NCBI GenBank assembly: GCA_026027325.1
Contig: JAMSLZ010000011.1
Coordinates: 930,001-994,000, forward strand
DNA: 64,000 nucleotides
Origin: Actinomucor elegans
Taxonomy: Eukaryota > Mucoromycota > Mucoromycetes > Mucorales > Mucoraceae
Direction of reading: 5' to 3'
The translations under genes were made by a program, and so were the position numbers. Positions 1-12,018 of this stretch are shown here, piece after piece (positions within the stretch are counted from its first letter, which is position 1; each line of letters begins with the position of its first letter). Below the pieces are notes generated by a model. That model was not told the origin of the DNA. It did not search any database and was given only the letters and a program-made list of their open reading frames with translations.

Positions 1-604
1 TAATTCTTCATCCCTGAACTTGGCTACAGTCTATAATTTGAAATTATACGTTAATTAAAGCTACTAAATGTCCTATGTCTTGCTTTACCTTGCTAAGTTC
101 AATCAAATCACTGTTGTGATCCTTGATAGCTACAAGCTCTCTCAACTGATCATCATAATGATTACCAATGACAGTCTCTACCGCTTCTGTACAAGCCATA
201 GCAGCTTCTTTACCGATTAAAGCAGTACCATAACCAACGGCATAACCAGCTACTTCCCAAAGAGGTCTCAATAAACTAGGTCTTACACGGTGATGTCCAA
301 CCAATTCGTCAAACTTGGCCAAATGTTCTTTCTCTTGATCCCACATTTCTTGCAAAATGGGTTTCAGTTTTTTATCATGGCCCAAGACGGCGATTTGTCC
401 TTTGTAAATATAATAAGCGCCCACTTCACCAGCTTGATCTACGCGAATCATAGGCGCAAGAAATTCGCGTTCTTTGTCAGTCAATGTACGATTGCTGACA
501 GGTTTCTCGGGTGCATTGTAAGTAGCTAATGTACGTTGTTGGATAGGCATAACAAGAAGAGATTTGTTTTGCAACAAAAGAGCTTGTTTCGAAACTCGAA
601 GCAT
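1..604 (-). CDS. COQ7: 5-demethoxyubiquinone hydroxylase COQ7 (3' end beyond window)
   Basis: Di-iron hydroxylase of the mitochondrial inner membrane that makes demethylubiquinol in coenzyme Q synthesis. Exon 1 is 604..89; a 58-nt intron (88..31, GTAAAG...TATAG) follows; exon 2 starts at 30 and runs off the left edge. The join restores the family's ...AKFRDEEL segment, so the stop codon met by reading through the intron is not real. Visible motifs: RVDQAGEVGA (first Glu ligand), EKEHL (ExxH), EAVETVIGNHY (second Glu set), and the start of the last ligand helix at the edge. The N-terminal ~25 residues are basic and lack acidic residues, as expected for a mitochondrial presequence. Starts head to head with the WRAP53-like gene, about 1.1 kb apart. 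Family assignment is secure; the last 20-30 residues are not in the window. Confidence 0.95.
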
Positions 605-1726
605 GGTGTATGGTAATGATAAAATGGCAGGGAAAACTGTTTATCAGATGCAGATACCCCTCCCCCCCTCCATCAAAAATACTGCTGCGTTTTTTTTTTT
701 TTTTAAGCAGGCGCTCGTACCAAAAAAGGTCACGCCATTGTTCATTTTAACCAAGTGCAATTACGCGGAAAAGTAAAAGCTTGGCCGAGGATAAAGTCAA
801 AAATCTATTGCTACCGGACAAAGAGTAAAACGCTTCCGAGACTTGCTGTACAAGAATTTGTTGGTCCATAATCGCGTATTCATTCATTATGTTGTACAGC
901 ATCACTATGACCGACGTAGTCTCCATATATACATCGTTGTACTCTATTCATCTCGTAAGTGTACGTTGGACGGGTAGCATACAATCAAGCACAAAAAAAA
1001 ACAATAAGTGTTTTTATGACAAGTGTGTCATACTTAATCTGGTATTAGGTATCCTGTTTAATAATATCTCGGCTCATAGTTTTTATGTGGCATCAGTATA
1101 TAATAGGTTCTAATGTAAAGGCCGACGCTGCTTTTACAAATTATGCTACTACAAACATCACTTTAATCCTTCTTTCACTGATACAGGATCTTGAGTAATG
1201 GCGAACAAAAACCTATAAAAACATTTGCATTTGGTTTTCAGAAATAAAATTGTTGTATTCATTAAAGATGAAGATACTAGAAAAGAATTTTCCATGCTCC
1301 ATTCTACTAGCATGGTGATATAACTTTTGTATTTGGTAGATATCTACTATACAATGAAAATAATGATACCTATCAGGGAGCAAGAATAGCAACAAAAGCT
1401 AGAGCTCGATGTGTGCATACATATTAAGCAATCATGTTTGCTTGCAATGTAGCTCACACCTGAACGAACAACATATTAGAGTCATTGAAAGGTATACCTG
1501 TCGACTTTTATCAAAAACATCGTGTCGACTATTGATAATAAAGGCTTCCAATCCAGCTATCCTTTCAACACATCTAATCAGTATCCAAGTTCATCAATAT
1601 ATCAATTATGTATAGCATACGTTATATTACTTTCTTGGGCTACAAAGTCAGAGACTAGAAATCAGATTTTACGCGCTTATCTACCGCGCCGCACGCGCGG
1701 TATTGCACTTTATTTTCTTTTCAAGT
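605..1726. other. Divergent intergenic region COQ7/WRAP53-like
   Basis: About 1.1 kb between two divergent start codons, so it must hold both promoters. It contains a C run (659-669), a T16 run near 690-705 and A-rich patches. Short open frames here give no recognisable protein. The one notable element, a GC-rich hairpin next to the rightward start, is listed separately. Confidence 0.7.
1682..1702. repeat. Perfect GC-rich inverted repeat in WRAP53-like 5' leader
   Basis: TACCGCGC (1682-1689), a 5-base loop, then GCGCGGTA (1695-1702). The arms are exact complements. It ends 24 bases before the ATG at 1727 and stands out in an AT-rich leader. It could be an RNA hairpin affecting translation or a palindromic protein-binding site; which one is not decidable here. 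Confidence 0.6.
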
Positions 1727-3354
1727 ATGTCCAACACTTTAGAGCAAGATCAAATGGCTGATCTTGGCACAGTAGAAGAAACAGCTGTGCTAATAGAAAC
1801 TGAATCAACCATTGTAACCGAGGAAGTACCACCTGTCACAACTTACAGTGTGTTTATACCCGATTTTACACAATCAACTACATTGATCAGTTCAACCCAC
1901 AATCGTTACAATGATACTATTCAATCCTGTCTTGAAAAAGACGAATCTATTATTCAACAAAAAGTTGCTTTAGCCGAGCAATCAGAAAACAATAACTTTT
2001 TCCGTAATGCCAAATGGTAAAAGAAAAAAAAAAGGGTACCAAAATATGTTTGAAATGCGGTTGCTGATTCAACTTATAAACTAGGTCTCCCGATGGATCG
2101 TGCCTTTTAACCAATTCAGCAGACGATGTAATTCGATTATTTCAGTTGTAAGTTGCATCAAAAGACTTGATAAACTTGATATTCATATGCGTGAATAGGC
2201 CGTCCAACGTATATCAAGATACCGAGGATGCTAATACCGTACTACCTATGGTTCCTACGCTTGGTATTCGTGAAGGTGAAACAGTATACGATTTTGCTTG
2301 GTTTCCTTCCATGAACGCACAAGGTAAGGTGGTTTTTATCTTGAGAGATGGTATCCTAAAGAATAATCCATAGATCCCAATACTTGCTGTTTCTTAACTT
2401 CGGTAAGAGATCATCCTATTCAGTTATGGGATGTCTCTTCTGGTACAGTTCGAGCTTCCTATCGTGCGATTGATCATTGCGAACGATTCATTGGACCCAA
2501 CGTCCTTTCATTTAATCTAGATGGATCCAAGTAAGCCTGTCTTACGTAACTTTGTATAACTGTCCTTTCTGACACTTATCCTAGGATCTACTGTGGGTAT
2601 GAAAACATGATAGAGATTTTCGACGTTCAGACACAAGAGAGCGTAAAACGTCCTACGATCCCCAAGCGGAAATCACGTAAAGGGCAAAAGGGTATTATTG
2701 CATGTCTTGACTTTGCACCCGACTATTCCGGCCTTTATGCTGCTGGTTCATATAGCTCAAGTATCGGCATTTACGATGAAACCAATGATGAGCTTTGCCT
2801 CAAACTGACAGGCATGGAAGGTGGCGGTGTGACTCAAGTTAAATTTTCAAAGGATGGACGCTACTTGTTCTCCGCTTCACGACACGCAACATCAATCTTG
2901 TGCTGGGATGTGCGAGATTCAGCCAATATCCTATACGAGTTACCAAGACAAGCTAAAACAAATCAACGTACCAGCTTTGATTTGGACGCAACAGGTAGAT
3001 ACTTGATAACAGGAGATGAAGCAGGGAATGCTTTGGTGTATGATGTGTTGACTGGCGAATCAGAGAATATAGAGACAAAAGAGCGTCTCGTAACTCAGTT
3101 TAAAGTACATGATGGTAAAGTGTATATACATTTGAAGTGATCTAGTATTAATGCTTTTAATAGATATTGCATGCTGCACTACATTCAATCCTGTTTATCC
3201 TGTTCTTGCTACATGTTCTGGCCAACGTAAATTCAGACTGCCAGGTAATGAAGATGATGATGAAGAAAAAGAAGAAGATATGGAAGTGATAGATAATACA
3301 GTCAAGACTTGGCGGGTACCAGGTCAATATGAATGGTATTCCTATGAACAATAA
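1727..3354 (+). CDS. WD40-repeat protein of the WRAP53/TCAB1 (yeast Swt21) family
   Basis: Beta-propeller protein; animal WRAP53/TCAB1 binds CAB-box RNAs including telomerase RNA, and the yeast relative Swt21 is linked to the spliceosome. Six exons: 1727-2016, 2085-2147, 2199-2323, 2374-2530, 2585-3114, 3164-3354; introns 68, 51, 50, 54 and 49 nt; 451 residues. Seen: acidic/Thr-rich N-terminus (~1-60), first blade WSPDGSCLLT, then RDHPIQLWDV, the CGYENMIEIFDV segment, GIIACLDFAP, YAAGSYSSSIGIYD, LCWDVRD and a final blade with LATCSGQRKF, the family's typical closing motif. A short acidic insert (DDDEEKEED) precedes the C-terminus. ATG 1727 was chosen because no earlier in-frame ATG exists. 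Stop is 38 bp from the stop of the convergent PRPP-synthetase gene. Cargo RNA in this fungus is unknown. Confidence 0.88.
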
Positions 3355-3392
3355 TATATCCTCGTTTTGTGAATACAATGGTCTTTTGTTTA

Positions 3393-4696
3393 TTAAGATA
3401 ACTCATAGTTGGGGTCAAACAATTTAGAAACACTTTCACCAAAGTGAATTCTTCTTATCGCTTCTGATAAAAGAGGTGCAACAGGCAGAATCAAAAACTT
3501 GTTGCACTTTTGTAAATGCTCCTCTTGTGGCACTGAGTCACTCACGATGACATGATCCAAATAACTCTGCTGAATACGCTCCACTGCATCACCAGAGAGA
3601 ATAGCATGTGTGATTAACGCATAGATCTTGGTAGCTCCATTTTCGTGTAATAACTTGGCTGCCTTGGTGATAGTAAACGATGTATCCGCAATATCATCAA
3701 TCAGAATACAGACCTTGTCTCGTACATCACCGACCAGCATCAGATCGTGTTTTTGTGGCTTATCAGGGCGACGACGCTCTTTGTGAATCAATGCAAAATC
3801 CATATGCAGTTTCTCGGCAATGGAAGTAGCGCGCTTAGCTCCACCAGCGTCAGGACTAACAATGACAGCTTCATTGTAGTTTGGTATGTTGCGATAAATG
3901 TATTTGCCCATGGATGGTAAACTAGACAGGTTGTCAACAGGACAATCAAAGTACCCTTGAAACTATATATGTATATGATGAGTGAAAATTGCTATTACTG
4001 CTCATGTGCACGATTTACCTGAGGATCATGCAGATCCATAGTAATGATATGGTCTGCTCCAGCGCAAGTTAACAACTCAGCAATCAAGGTACCAGATCTC
4101 ACAACCCACTGTTTATAACCATCATTCATATTATTATTTTGCTGTTGTTTCTTTTGATGATGTTGTTGAACAGCTGTGCCCGTAATACCGCGTTGAATAC
4201 CACTACCTCCTCCCAACATGATCTGTTGTCCGATATCAAGATCACTGGAGAGTCGAGAAAAAGTTGTGTTGGGTACTGCAGGTTGGAAAGGATTTTCGAA
4301 ATATTCGTTCTTGGGTGTGGTTGGCATGGTTTTGGGCGTTGAAGGAACTGTCATGGGTGGAGGGCGGATAAAAGGTGCACCTGAGCGTTTAAAAGGTGCG
4401 TCGGGTTGTCTACTATAAGGAAAGAATGGAATAACAGCAGTGACTTTACGAGCAGAAGCAGTTTTGCAGGCTTGAATCATGATGCAAAGTTCAAAAAAGT
4501 TATCATTGACATGGCCGCAACCCGATTGTACAATATAGACATCCTGTTCACGGACAGATTCGAATAGTTCAACGCTGGTTTCGTTATTGCTGAATTTAGA
4601 AAGACGCGATTTGCCAGGCTCAATACCAAGGCGATCGCAGATCTCTTGAACAAGTTTTGGGTGTGAAGAACCTCCAAGTACAATTGGGCCTCTCAT
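3393..4696 (-). CDS. Ribose-phosphate pyrophosphokinase family subunit with long insert (Prs1/Prs5-like)
   Basis: PRPP synthetase family; makes or regulates making of phosphoribosyl pyrophosphate from ribose 5-phosphate and ATP. Exon 1 4696..4019, intron 4018..3963 (56 nt), exon 2 3962..3393; 415 residues. Seen: GGSSHPKLV start, [28 protein letters not shown] across the junction, SPDAGGAKR and the PRPP-loop region DDIADTSFT (~315-323). Two departures from active enzymes: the flexible catalytic loop after PYSRQ is replaced by a ~100-residue Pro/Ser/Gln-rich insert (~98-197), and the usual Gly of the PRPP loop (DTCGT type) is Phe. Both resemble the insert-bearing, regulatory-type yeast Prs subunits and mammalian PRPSAPs, so a catalytically active partner is expected elsewhere (inference). 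An upstream in-frame ATG at 4750 adds 18 residues; 4696 fits the family better. Confidence 0.88.
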
Positions 4697-6240
4697 TAGT
4701 ACAGTGAAGAGAGAAAAAGAAGTATTTTTTTTTTCTAAATCTTGTATCACTTTTATATGGCAAGAAAAGCCTCTTTTTATTATACAGTTGCAACAGTGTT
4801 TCCCCGGACCACTATGCTAATTTTCCTATTCCGATTACTAATGATACAGATACTCCTACGCTTCTAAAGAAACGTACCCTTCAGCATGTGGTTATATCAA
4901 AACCGCTGATTCTATTGAATATGTTAAAACAGCATCAGATTCTTCGCTATTGAGATCTTTTTTCCATTTGATAATACGACTGGCTTCAAAATGGTTGTAA
5001 CACGGAAAGAGTGCGTTGGAAGCTCTCATGTAATTAGAATAAAGTAGTGCACGTCATTCTTGCGATGACAGCTGTCGTAATAGAACACGCACTTTTTATA
5101 GCCAGGTCAAGGACGGAACATTATATCTCAAACATTAGATATTTGGAAACTTTTACTGCTTGCCTGCTTTGATTCTTCATCACAAAGATTATATTCCCCG
5201 AAAATTATTGATTTAAATGTGATATGTTGATTCTGCAAAGTGTGATTACCATATATTCCATTCCGCTTGTCCAGTGTCCAATTACGTTAAAATAGTATTA
5301 TACAAGCTGGATGATATGAAAAAGCGTGTTTTTTTACTATACATTTCCTGAGATTCAAAAGAATTATCTTGACTTGGGGATAATATGGCTCAGTCAGTCA
5401 ATGAAATATGTTCAATTGACACTGGACGATCTGATCATGCAACTTGTGTCAACTTGCCACGAGCCAATCAAACCAAAGCTCTGCATTTTAATAGTTTGCT
5501 TTCAATGGCATCAAGTTCCTTGACAAAGAGAAATGGGATCTTGTTTAAAAGGAGAGGGAAAATTCATGATAAAGTATACATATCCATCAATTCGGTTGAT
5601 GAAATCAAGTACACCTTTAATTCGCACCTACGAGTAATATTACGACTTGGCAAAGCCGTAAAGACAGACTCTCTTCAGTAAATTTAGCTTACGATGTCCT
5701 CATCCATAGATTCCTCACCCGATTTTAACTTAATAGCGCGTCAAATTAGTAATCCGTATCCATAATGAACCGCTGCATCCATTAGAGTTTATATTTCATT
5801 AACGTACAGCCAATATGGTACGCTAGTATAGATGGTATGGAACTATATCTACTCCGTATAAGCAAATATTAATCATTTTGAGGCCTTCCAACTGTTCTCG
5901 GTCAAGATTTGTATCTAAAGCATAGTATATATTTAAAATAAACTTTTGATTCTACCAAAACTTTTACTACAGCGTAACTCACCGAATAGGTCTTATTCAT
6001 AATGGACATCGGCAATAAGTTTATAAATAAATGTATATATATGTCATATCACCTGTCCATTCTTGTATGTTCTAGAATTCTATGTATTCATGCTTTTAGC
6101 GATACTACAGTCCAGTTACTTAAAATTTAATGCAGTCGTTTTCGGCTGATGGGCTTTATTATTTTAAATTAATTGCATCTGCCACAAGCAAAAAAGTCAG
6201 ATGGACAGCTAGCTTCATTACGCAAAAAAAAAAAAGCCGT
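4697..6240. other. Intergenic, no recognised gene
   Basis: Upstream of the PRPP-synthetase gene and downstream of the HsbA-like gene. An open frame at 5385-5681 (plus, 98 codons) has mixed composition but no motif I recognise, no splice-supported extension and no family likeness; I do not call it a gene. The rest is AT-rich without clear structure. Confidence 0.5.
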
Positions 6241-6922
6241 TTAAAGAGTGATGCCATAAGCAGTTCTGGCACTGGCAAACGCAGTTTTGATATTTCCAAC
6301 ATATTGATTAGCAATAGGAATGTAATCGGTAGGCGTGACACGGAACAGACATGTATCTAACAGGTTGTTACTCTTGATGTTCAAGTTTTTGATATCAGCC
6401 TTGACAAGCGTAGTGGCCAAGAAGATGGCATCGAACTCTGGCTTTTTGGTAACAATGGATGCCAAAGCACCTTGAATCAATGGGACCATGTCCTCAACCA
6501 CACCCAAGAAAGCATCAGCATCTGCGCTAGTTACTACTTGGCTAACAGCACAACAACTATTACCTGCAGTGGTAAGACGTGCTTCCAAGACTTGCTCCTT
6601 TTCATGGATAGCCAATGCACCGGCATAGAGTTTGGAACGGGTGAAAGCATCAACCTATATTGTGCATGTTGATTAGGTTATGACTTGTAAAATTGTAATT
6701 CAGTAAGAGTAACTTACATCTGTCTTGATAATGGCCAACTGCTCACTAGCGGATGTGAGATCATTCATACAGACTTGGACTTGGGGATCGTCTGTGCGTT
6801 TGACAAGCGCAGCATGGGCTATAATATACTTATTTAGCTAATCCACATACTGTATGCTTGCTTGTTTAATTACCTGAGAAAGTAAACAGAGCAGCAGCGA
6901 TGAAAAAGGTGACAGAGCGCAT
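6241..6922 (-). CDS. Secreted HsbA-like (hydrophobic surface-binding / cell-wall galactomannoprotein) protein
   Basis: Three exons: 6922..6874, 6818..6718, 6654..6241 (introns 55 and 63 nt); 187 residues. Residues 1-20 form a clear signal peptide (MRSVTFFIAAALFTFSAHAA), followed by VKR, a likely Kex2-type cleavage site. The mature part is Ala/Val/Thr-rich and helical with ~120-residue repeats of small residues (ADAFLGVVEDMVPLIQGALA, FASARTAYGI), as in the fungal HsbA family (PF12296), whose members are secreted and bind hydrophobic surfaces or sit in the wall. A TATA-like box lies about 55 bases upstream, in keeping with a strongly expressed secreted protein. Signal peptide and splice joins are secure; the family name is a good likeness rather than proof. 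Confidence 0.75.
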
Positions 6923-6976
6923 TGTTGTTTGAAATATTGATGAATTTGACACTGTAACTGCTTTTACGCATGCCCT

Positions 6977-6985
6977 TTTATATAA
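6977..6985 (-). promoter_or_regulatory. TATA-like box of the HsbA-like gene
   Basis: TATATAAAA on the minus strand, 55-63 bases upstream of the ATG at 6922, at the right distance for a core promoter. No transcript start can be seen from sequence. Confidence 0.45.
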
Positions 6986-7353
6986 ATATTTTGGCAGGCT
7001 GTCGAAAATTCTGTGTTTGTACAATATAACTTGTATAGTTCTACATTGCAGCATAATTTACACACACACACACACAATTGAACCACATGTAATGAAAAGA
7101 AGACACAAGGAACCTATGCATTTAGGTGGGTACTGCTTTTCATCTATATAGTATAGTATTACCGCCTACTCAAAGTGTTCCAAGTATTACAACGTTGTGT
7201 AATTCTACTTGAAATTGAGCATTCAGCATAACTTAAAGTCGGTTTTAGGTGAAGCATATCTACACATCTTCAGATTAATGCTTCCAACTACCGACTATGG
7301 TCCTAGAATATCTGAATTGCACCCACCAACAATATCATTTCATTTGTCAAAAG

Positions 7354-7390
<37 letters not shown>

Positions 7391-8808
7391 TATAGACAGA
7401 AGACTATATAGTAGTACAGTTTATGCATCTAGGCAAAGAGATAGCATGCATTATTTCATCGCTAATTCAAATAAGCATCTAGTATAAAGTACCACCAACG
7501 GTATGATACATCGTGATATGCAATAAAAGACATTTGCCGCTGAAATTCACTTAGAGGACGAGCATACGTTTTATAAAACAAGTGAACATGACATGGCAAG
7601 TGGTACAAAATGGCTATGTTGAGATAGAACTCATTTTCCCAATGTACAAATGCCCACAATTAATAAACTCAAAGGCTTAGAAATGAATGACTTCAAAAGT
7701 AAAGGAAAGTGTCATAATGGTATACCGATTTTCCAATGCATGCTATTTTTTCTCTGTCATTGAGTTAGTGACCAATTAGTTAATAATGATCAGGAACGAC
7801 CGTACGTAGAGCATGTATCACAATTTGCTGTTCATGTGGAAACGGGCACTAGGATTCCTTAGAAGGGCTGAGTACTGATATAGAATATACCCCCAAATGT
7901 ATTGCAAGTGAATTCCAATGGAATCGTGACACTTCTTGTGATATCTAGAAAATGATTGTACCAATGGATTCGTCTACAAGTGCGCAAAAGTAGCACTCAC
8001 AGTTTATGGGATATACAACAATGAAAGACTGGTAAACCCTTCAATTAATAACTTACTGAATATTAAGAATAGCAGCAGTAACTTTATATCAGTCTCACCT
8101 TTGTCCGGGTGAGAGATCGATTGCTAATTGCATTCATTAAAAATAGACGATGAGGGAGCTATTAATGAGCTATTATAGCATACCTTTAATTCACTTAATT
8201 CGGATAATACCCTTAAACATCTTCGAATCATGCTACTCTATAAAACCCTTGTAGTGAGTAGATCCAAGGTGAGTCTTTATTTATATTCTGAAAAATATAG
8301 AAAAATCACATCCTTTCCTATAATCAAATTTCCATAACCCTATATTGACTTGAGCCAATGCTAGAGCTTGGTATGCATGTATATTTAGGAGATAGTGTCT
8401 ACGTCTTTAACTAAATGATTAACGTTTGCAGTAAATAAACGTTTCTTAATAACTTACTGTGATCCACATAAACTGACACTACAAATAGATATATGCGTAG
8501 ATCCAGATGTCCTATGATAGATATCTTAATAAATAACACTCAGATCGCGAACAAGCAGAGACAGTATACGAGTTTGCGGGTAAACTATAGAACAATGCAC
8601 ACTCTTTTCAACGAACCAACTTTTATAGTATGATTTCAAAGATATAGCACTTTGTTGTTTCGATATCCAACAGAGAATTAATTCAAATTGGGTGCCCATT
8701 AACATGCCATCTAAGCCTAAGTTCCGAGGCAAAATTTTTTTTATAAGAATACAGTAAATATGGACAAATAACAGAGCTTATTCTTTTTAGTGAACTTTTT
8801 TTTTATAA
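6986..8808. other. Intergenic, AT-rich, no recognised gene
   Basis: Between the 5' side of the HsbA-like gene and the 3' end of eIF3e. Contains a CA dinucleotide run (about 7062-7074) and the T33 run listed separately. Short open frames (for example 7209-7487, 8526-8732) span homopolymers or lack protein character. Confidence 0.6.
7357..7389. repeat. Uninterrupted T33 run
   Basis: Thirty-three consecutive T. I see no direct repeats immediately flanking it. Similar runs occur at 24508-24542 (T35), 47615-47642 (T28) and 41429-41448 (T20). They may be length-variable in reads. Confidence 0.9.
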
Positions 8809-10538
8809 TTAAGCAGAAACGTCATTAGAAGCATTTTGTGCAAGTTGAAGTTCGCGTCTCTTGATAGTGGTAGCAAGTACCTGTGATCGGAAAGAAAGAC
8901 CCTTTGTACGTTCAATCACTTGTTGATATACGGATGTGACAGGTGTATTCATGATGACAGTGTTCTAATACAAAAAAAAACAATAAGTAACCACAATCTC
9001 CATACAATCTTATCCTAGGTATACCTCTTCGAAATCAATCTTGGCATCGACACGAGTATCTCTAATCAAGTTGACAATCCACTTTTCACCTTCTTCTTGA
9101 GTCAAGTTTAATCTTTGTGACATTTCCCTAATGATAATAACGTCAGTAAAATTTAGTTTACAAGATACTATCTCTACATACTTGATATCAATCTTTTGAT
9201 GAATTCTACAATATGTCTCGGAAATGAATTGTCTAGCGCTTTCCATAAAGTCTTCATGAGTAGCAGCCAAGAAGAAGTCGTTACTCAAGACATCCTCACA
9301 TTCCTTCAACTTCTTTTGAGCGCCTTCAAAATCGAAACGAACAAAGAGAGCTTCGACGAATTCAGTGACGGGATCCTTGTATTCGTATGCTTCTTGTTCA
9401 ATGATCTTGACCAATTCCTTCATTTGGTTCTTTCTACGCTTGTTGGTCACGACAGCTGTGGCGAGATAACGTAAAATCCAAGGACAAGAGGTTTGGATGG
9501 TGTTGATGTATTGGGGAGTAAGGAACATGTCGACAATACCGTCACGGCCCTTGGGATGATTGAAGAAAACGAACAAAGACCAGTGAAGGAGCCAAGTACG
9601 TTGTTGGAGTTGTTGAAGAGGTGATGTATAGTTCTAATGATTTTTTTTTTAAAAAAAAAAGGTCAAAGAGGCGGTTCAACTTGTTCACTATTCAATATAA
9701 AGTACCTTTTGGTCAATGGCTTCTCTCAACTTTTGCATTTCTTCTAAAGCAGCATCCCAGTTACCAGTCAAAATCTCGGCAGCCATCTTACCCCAAGTAG
9801 CAGAAAGAGAACGTTCGTTATCGGTGGACTAAAAATAGCAAAAGAATAAGTTACATTACTAACGATTATACCAAATAAGCTTACCAAAACACGGAAATGG
9901 TAGAGGTAATCAGCAGCTCCTCCATAATCACCACAGTTGTATTGGAATTGACCGAATTCGTATAAAATATTGATGGAATCATCGGTAAACTAAAAGAAAA
10001 TTATTGTTTAACGCTTCCTCGATTATATCAAACACGTCTTATTAAGGTGTACCTTGTAATTGTCCTTCAAATATTGCAAGTTTTGTGCCTTGTCTTGACG
10101 AAGAGCAGCAATAACTTCGGGCTTTTCGAGAATATCCATGACAGCTTGAGCTTTGGTTCTTAATTCCTCCATTTGAGACAAAACCTTCTCTCTCTTGTCA
10201 GTAAACTCTATGATACAGAAATAAGTTTTGGGTAATGTATATTTCGTGTTCAATCTATGCTTTACCCTTGGGAGCATCTTCTGTCTTTTGGAGCTTTTTG
10301 TAAAGGTCAAGTACGAAATCAACCATGTTGGAGTTTTTAAACAAGTCATACTTGGCTTGAAGCAATTCTTCAGAAGCGTAAACCTGCAAAATAGTGATCA
10401 ATTCAACATTTCCTTCTAATGCTATCGAGATTTTCAGCTTATTACTTCTTTTAATTCCAAAAATTCAATGAGAGGAAAGACGAGATGACGATCCAAGAAT
10501 GGAATCATTCTCATGGTCAAATCTTGTGTAGCAGCCAT
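8809..10538 (-). CDS. EIF3E: Translation initiation factor eIF3 subunit e (INT6)
   Basis: PCI-domain subunit of the eIF3 complex, acting in the cytoplasm on the 40S ribosome. Eight exons: 10538..10446, 10383..10266, 10207..10053, 9989..9885, 9828..9706, 9633..9182, 9127..9025, 8964..8809; 434 residues, close to the usual ~445. Seen: N-terminal [19 protein letters not shown] and [10 protein letters not shown] (eIF3 N domain), [75 protein letters not shown], and the C-terminal PCI/winged-helix part with [20 protein letters not shown]. All eight joins keep frame and family sequence. S. cerevisiae lacks this subunit, so its presence argues against a Saccharomyces-like host. Confidence 0.96.
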
Positions 10539-12018
10539 GTTGATTGAATTAAGATGGTGAGGTAGTCCAAGCTGTTAGAAAAAGAAACAAAAAATTTTGG
10601 TAACCTTTTTGACCGCTGCCATTCGACTGCCGATTTTGAAGGCTTATACTCGTGTCACAGTTATTGAAAATCTACAGTAGATGCCCTTCTAAGATTATTG
10701 CATATTTTGCGCTTGATTGGCGATAATATCTATATAAGTTTAGTTGATTATTATACGGCTTGATACTATATACTTTATTGCTATCGACTAGAATAAAATA
10801 ACTATTGCTTTTTTGATTGTTCGAGGCTTTTAAGGTACTGTATTCTACACTTGAGCATTCTCAAAAACTCTGGCGTACTTTCCATCGGGAAACGCAGTCA
10901 CGCGTTTGGCTCGCTCCATGGTAGATCCATAACTAAAGCTCAATTGTTCTCTCTATCATGGTGCGAAAAGATACAGCAAAATTAATAATCTCTATTTTGG
11001 AATAACCCACTTGAAACTTCAGAACAATATGTGACTCTAAAATGCCATTAATGCTGTCAAACAGATGATTCAAAAATACTGCTGAGAGAAAAAATCGCTT
11101 TTTTATTGGATGTCGCCAATTTAATCATGCAATTCTTCAGGGCCCAAAAAAAAACTGAATGCAACTTTTAAATAGCAAATCATTCATTAATCTATGGTAC
11201 ATATTAACATAGTGCGTGTAAAATATAACTTTATATTAAATGATATAAAGAAGTTTTATTGTTTCATTGAATCTATGGGGTTACTTTAAAACAGTTCGGT
11301 TTTTGTCTGTACTAAAAATACGGTAATAACACAAATACCTTTTATTGAATAAATTACATCAAATCTATTTAAGCATATCTATGATTGTGTTGGGCCTATA
11401 CTACTTATTAACACTATTTTAGAACATAACTCATACCTTTAAAATGAATGCTGAACAATCAGCCGAGGTTCTAAAAGGAAGTTTCTGAGGTGATACCTGT
11501 TTTCAACCAATTTAGATCCCTTACCATGATCCGATTTAATGTTGTATCTGTTGATTATTACATGCTAAGAACAAATAGTTGCGCCTACTGGAATTATTAT
11601 AAAATTAAGATGTTGTATTTTAAAATGTAGCAGTAATTTCATGCATTTCATACTACCTAAATTTAATGATTCTTAGATCTCTCGACCGATCACACGCCAC
11701 ATCTCATAAGTTATCCTTACTCGGAATAAGCTACTACTTTTATTAAGCACTTTCGTTTACCGAAGTATAACTAATATATTTTGCTTGTTGATGTTTAAAC
11801 GAAATTTTGTATTGGTTCTTTAATCTAACCACTAACATAGATCCCTTGGCAGATCTTGGTCAAATATCGCATTTAATCATTAGGCCATACTCAAAATAGG
11901 CTTGTATTTATCTTTTATGCGAGTTTGACGCAATTTCTATACCCAGCTAGCTCGACAATAAATATCATGTTACAGGTTCATTTTTCTCTTTGTCTAAAGT
12001 AGATTTCTTTTACATGAA
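10539..12018. other. Divergent intergenic region eIF3e / F-box gene 1
   Basis: Holds the promoters of two divergent genes. The half nearest the F-box gene carries two copies of the dispersed repeat (11672-11905). No open frame of note. Confidence 0.6.
11672..11905 (+). repeat. Dispersed intergenic repeat, two tandem copies
   Basis: Copies at about 11672-11740 and 11840-11905, spaced ~160 bp. Shared words are GATCTTGGTCAAATATCGCA, then CCATACTCAAAAT (second copy) and CTTACTCGGAATAAGCTACT (first copy). See the finding on this family for the alignment. Confidence 0.5.

Noticed and set aside
31..88. Stop codon truncating COQ7 before its last helix (possible pseudogene)
   Set aside because: A 58-nt GT-AG intron explains it and the next 30 bases restore the family sequence in frame.
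4139..4418. Plus-strand frames over the PRPP-synthetase insert
   Set aside because: Antisense shadows of the low-complexity insert; no protein-family features.
5385..5681. 98-codon plus frame as a gene
   Set aside because: ATG and stop are present but no motif, splice support, or codon signal distinguishes it from chance in this spacer; noted in the intergenic entry only.
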